Shown here piece after piece: positions 4,703 through 7,046 of a stretch of DNA of 7,046 bases (position 1 is the stretch's first letter; each line of letters begins with the position of its first letter). The notes below the pieces were generated by a model, which saw only the letters and a program-made list of their open reading frames with translations, did no database searches and was not told where the DNA came from. The translations under genes and the position numbers were made by a program. This DNA comes from UBA961 sp049317525 (GTDB taxonomy: Bacteria; Bacteroidota; Ignavibacteria; Kapaibacteriales; UBA961). Location: assembly GCA_049317525.1 (NCBI GenBank), contig JBMOIC010000050.1, forward strand, positions 1 through 7,046. The letters run 5' to 3'.

Positions 4703-7003
4703 ATGAAAACTATTCTTATAGCATTATTCGTTTTTCTTACCTCGTATTGTTCCTCATTTTCTCAATTAGACAGTATTAATAAAAGTCCATTTATATATGG
4801 AACACTCATTGAAGTGAATACTGGAAACATAACCATCAAAGAAGTATTGCAAGACGGCACTTCAATAGACCGAGTAATAGCATATAATTCTGATACAGAA
4901 ATTGCTGGATGCACACTTGATAGTGTTCAAAGAGGTGTCATAACTCTGGCCATGTTAACAAATCAAGACTCTTTTCCACCTATAGCCCAGCTCATTAAAT
5001 TTGATGGCTGCATCTCTCATATTGATGTGATGTCAATAATTCTTGCTAAAACAAATTCAACAATAGAAACTAGAAGTGCTACTGAATCAGTGTTTGGTCC
5101 TGAAGGAACTTCTATCACTTTTACAGTCGATTCTCTAACCTATTTGTATTCATGTGATGGACAGCCATTAAATAAGAGTGATTTTGCTATCGGTGATACC
5201 GTATATATTCGTTCTACAGGAAATACTCAAAAACCATATGCTGCATTGATTCAGGCAATTAATGATTGTATCCAAACTTCTCAAATGGAAGCCAAACTCA
5301 TTGCATTAGAAGATTCTGCTATTATAGTTCAACCTGATAATTCAACAGATTCAGTAAGAATTTCAATCAATCCGAAGTATATCATTAATTGGATTCCTGG
5401 GGATAGCTCTTTTCAATTTCCTTTCTATGGATGTGATGGAAGTCCGATTCAAAAGAGTGACATCAAAGCAGGTATGAATATCTCTGTTTCATATATTATC
5501 TCACCCAGACATGGACTCTTCCTTCAATATGCATATGTAAAAGAAAATTGTCCAATACATTTTAGTGGAATAATCAATTCAATAATTGGTGATACCATTA
5601 GTATAGATAATAATGGTCAAATCTCAGAAATTATTATTTCTGATGAAACAGAATTGATGAATTGCAGTAGAGAAATTATTGCTAAAGACAAAGTCAGTAA
5701 AGGACTCCTGATTGATGGACTTGCTATTGAAAAAAATGGAGTGAATATAGCTCTAAAACTGACTATTATTAATGATTGCCCCTTTTCATTTCAAGCTGAT
5801 GGAAGGATTGAATTCATAAATGATACATTAATGAAATTAATCACAAAAGATCCAAACCCATTTGGAACATCTTCAGAAATGGAATTAGCTATAGACTCTA
5901 AAACAATAGCCAGTGATTGTATGAATCTGCCAATAAATCTGAATGCAGTTATTGCGGGATCCTATGTAAATGTTTTATATCGAATGAATGGTTCGAAACC
6001 CATTGCAGACATGATCATTATCTATGATCCATGTAATTCTACTTATATAAGCGGTGTGATTGAAGCAGTAACTGGTAATACGATAGTGGTAAAAACTGAT
6101 CGTGGGGATATACGTAGAACAGAATTCAATCAGGCATCCACAATTGTGAATTGTCGTGGTGAAATTTTTACTCCAACTAGCTCGGTAATTGGAGCTCGTT
6201 TTGATGGAATGACAACTGATGTCGGGAATGGTGGATATATTGTAAATGCAACTATTTATTCAAATTGTCTTATATATGATTATGTTTCAGGTACTATTTC
6301 CAGCACAAGTGATTCATTGATTACCGTTATAACTTCAAATGGAATTAGGGACATTTATAGGTATTCAAATGGTATAATTATGAATGAATCTGGGCAACTT
6401 TTAGACATGAGCGAATTAACATTTGGCAGAAAGGTATGTTTGGTTGTAGACAAATCCACATCAGTTCTCTTGCAAGGAATTGTAGATATTACATGTGAAA
6501 ATGGTGTCCGTGACAATGAAGATGGACTAATGGTTCGTGGAAGGATAGAAGAAGTATCAAATAATGTACTCACTGTATCTACCAATAGTGGCATCATGCA
6601 ATTTGCAATTACAAAAGCTACCCAGATGATGGATGAATTACGAAATACACTACAGCCAATATCGATGTCGCCGGGCAGTGAAGTTCGCATAATGACAAAA
6701 GGCCATGATACCGAACTTAAACCAATTGCTTCAACAGTTGTATTGATGAATGCTCTTTCCATCAATGAAAAAGAAAAGCCACAATCACAATTGATTGTGT
6801 ATCCAAATCCAGCAAGCTCTTTAATTACAATTGGATCTATGGATTTTGATACAATCACTATATCGAATATGCTTGGCCAAACATTAGTAGAACTCAATGC
6901 TACAAACACATTTGATGCTTCTTCACTAAATCCAGGTTCCTATCTAATTCGAGCTACTAATTCAGGAAAATCTTTCTATACGATTTTGCAAATTACTCGA
7001 TAA
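4703..7003 (+). CDS. Exported multi-repeat cysteine-paired protein with T9SS sorting domain
   Basis: This 766-aa protein begins with a clear signal peptide (hydrophobic core about 4-15, likely cleavage near SFS-Q at 20/21). The Cys at 16 is not in a lipobox, because Tyr precedes it. Residues about 30-683 are a chain of roughly eight diverged repeats of 75-95 residues, mostly short beta strands. They follow the pattern G-x-I-x-x-I ... I-x-I ... T-x-I-x-x-C ... V-x-x-G-x-x-V ... I-A-x-x-I-x-I-x-x-x-C. Residues 695-766 are a type A T9SS sorting domain with VYPNP (699-703), TITISNMLGQ (717-726) and LNPGSYLIRA (742-751). It is thus predicted to be released or attached at the cell surface. No catalytic motif is seen; adhesive, structural or ligand-binding roles are possible. 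The repeats recall DUF5666-like small beta-barrel domains, but this is a loose resemblance. The gene has its own upstream region and an A-rich leader. Its secretion route is firm, its function unknown. Confidence 0.9.
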   Translation: MKTILIALFVFLTSYCSSFSQLDSINKSPFIYGTLIEVNTGNITIKEVLQDGTSIDRVIAYNSDTEIAGCTLDSVQRGVITLAMLTNQDSFPPIAQLIKFDGCISHIDVMSIILAKTNSTIETRSATESVFGPEGTSITFTVDSLTYLYSCDGQPLNKSDFAIGDTVYIRSTGNTQKPYAALIQAINDCIQTSQMEAKLIALEDSAIIVQPDNSTDSVRISINPKYIINWIPGDSSFQFPFYGCDGSPIQKSDIKAGMNISVSYIISPRHGLFLQYAYVKENCPIHFSGIINSIIGDTISIDNNGQISEIIISDETELMNCSREIIAKDKVSKGLLIDGLAIEKNGVNIALKLTIINDCPFSFQADGRIEFINDTLMKLITKDPNPFGTSSEMELAIDSKTIASDCMNLPINLNAVIAGSYVNVLYRMNGSKPIADMIIIYDPCNSTYISGVIEAVTGNTIVVKTDRGDIRRTEFNQASTIVNCRGEIFTPTSSVIGARFDGMTTDVGNGGYIVNATIYSNCLIYDYVSGTISSTSDSLITVITSNGIRDIYRYSNGIIMNESGQLLDMSELTFGRKVCLVVDKSTSVLLQGIVDITCENGVRDNEDGLMVRGRIEEVSNNVLTVSTNSGIMQFAITKATQMMDELRNTLQPISMSPGSEVRIMTKGHDTELKPIASTVVLMNALSINEKEKPQSQLIVYPNPASSLITIGSMDFDTITISNMLGQTLVELNATNTFDASSLNPGSYLIRATNSGKSFYTILQITR
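4790..6496 (+). repeat. Seven diverged protein repeats, each with two cysteines
   Basis: In the 766-aa secreted protein the cysteines after the signal peptide are at 70/103, 151/189, 244/283, 321/359, 406/444, 484/522 and 579/598. The first six pairs are 33, 38, 39, 38, 38 and 38 residues apart. The second cysteine ends each unit, often as NDC, ENC or DPC. The seventh pair is shortened to 19, and an eighth unit (about 599-683) has none. The repeats are visible only at protein level; the DNA copies have diverged widely, so the array is old. One disulfide per repeat is the simplest reading. Confidence 0.75.
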
Positions 7004-7005
7004 AC

Positions 7006-7018
7006 ATGCTAATAGCAT
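7006..7018 (+). other. Inverted repeat immediately after the secreted-protein gene
   Basis: ATGCTA-A-TAGCAT is a perfect inverted repeat with a one-base centre, 2 nt after the stop at 7003. It may be part of a compound 3' end structure with the palindrome that follows two bases later. Confidence 0.35.
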
Positions 7019-7020
7019 AA

Positions 7021-7036
7021 AGAGTGTTAACACTCT
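7021..7036 (+). terminator. Candidate terminator palindrome at the window edge
   Basis: AGAGTGTTAACACTCT is a perfect 16-bp palindrome 17 nt after the stop codon, followed by GTTT. The stem has four G-C pairs and an effective TTAA loop. AACATG (7003-7008) and CATGTT (7041-7046) are also complementary and enclose both hairpins, so the whole 7003-7046 stretch can fold into a nested structure. This is the best terminator candidate in the window, though the U-tract is short and the downstream sequence is cut off. Confidence 0.5.
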
Positions 7037-7046
7037 GTTTCATGTT

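Noticed and set aside
6355..6909. 184-codon open frame on the minus strand inside the 766-aa gene
   Set aside because: It lies antisense to a convincing repeat and sorting-domain region, is rich in Ser/Ile/Val as expected of a shadow frame, and has no recognisable motif.

Overview
The window is AT-rich (roughly one third G+C by eye). It carries two secreted proteins with a C-terminal type IX secretion (T9SS, type A) sorting domain, including the YPNP motif and the late L-x-x-G-x-Y element. Several genes lack a clear Shine-Dalgarno sequence and start behind A/T-rich leaders. Together these point to Bacteroidota or a close FCB relative. No rRNA, tRNA, CRISPR array, transposase or phage gene is visible, so this looks like ordinary chromosome.

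Positions 54-3443 form a plus-strand run of four genes. An OsmC/Ohr-type thiol peroxidase overlaps a DUF2200 gene by 4 nt (ATGA). After a 67-nt gap with two AT-rich inverted repeats comes an exported serine hydrolase of the beta-lactamase/PF00144 family with a T9SS sorting domain. A Rieske non-heme iron oxygenase follows 24 nt later. The peroxidase/DUF2200 pair is very probably one transcript. Whether the next two genes belong to it is open, because the gap contains possible operator or terminator structures.

Positions 3444-4702 are mostly non-coding, with three small minus-strand genes. Two encode tiny membrane proteins (61 and 36 aa) that overlap by 8 nt and look translationally coupled; the second falls below usual gene-calling cut-offs. 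The third is a TIGR03643/DUF2805-type protein. The flanking gaps hold short inverted and direct repeats.

Positions 4703-7003 encode a 766-aa exported protein. Its body is a chain of about eight diverged beta-rich repeats, seven of them with exactly two cysteines, followed by a T9SS sorting domain. Two tandem palindromes follow its stop codon at the window edge. This repeat protein and the nested pair of micro-membrane proteins are the least described items here. No multi-gene system of a recognisable defence or biosynthetic type is seen.
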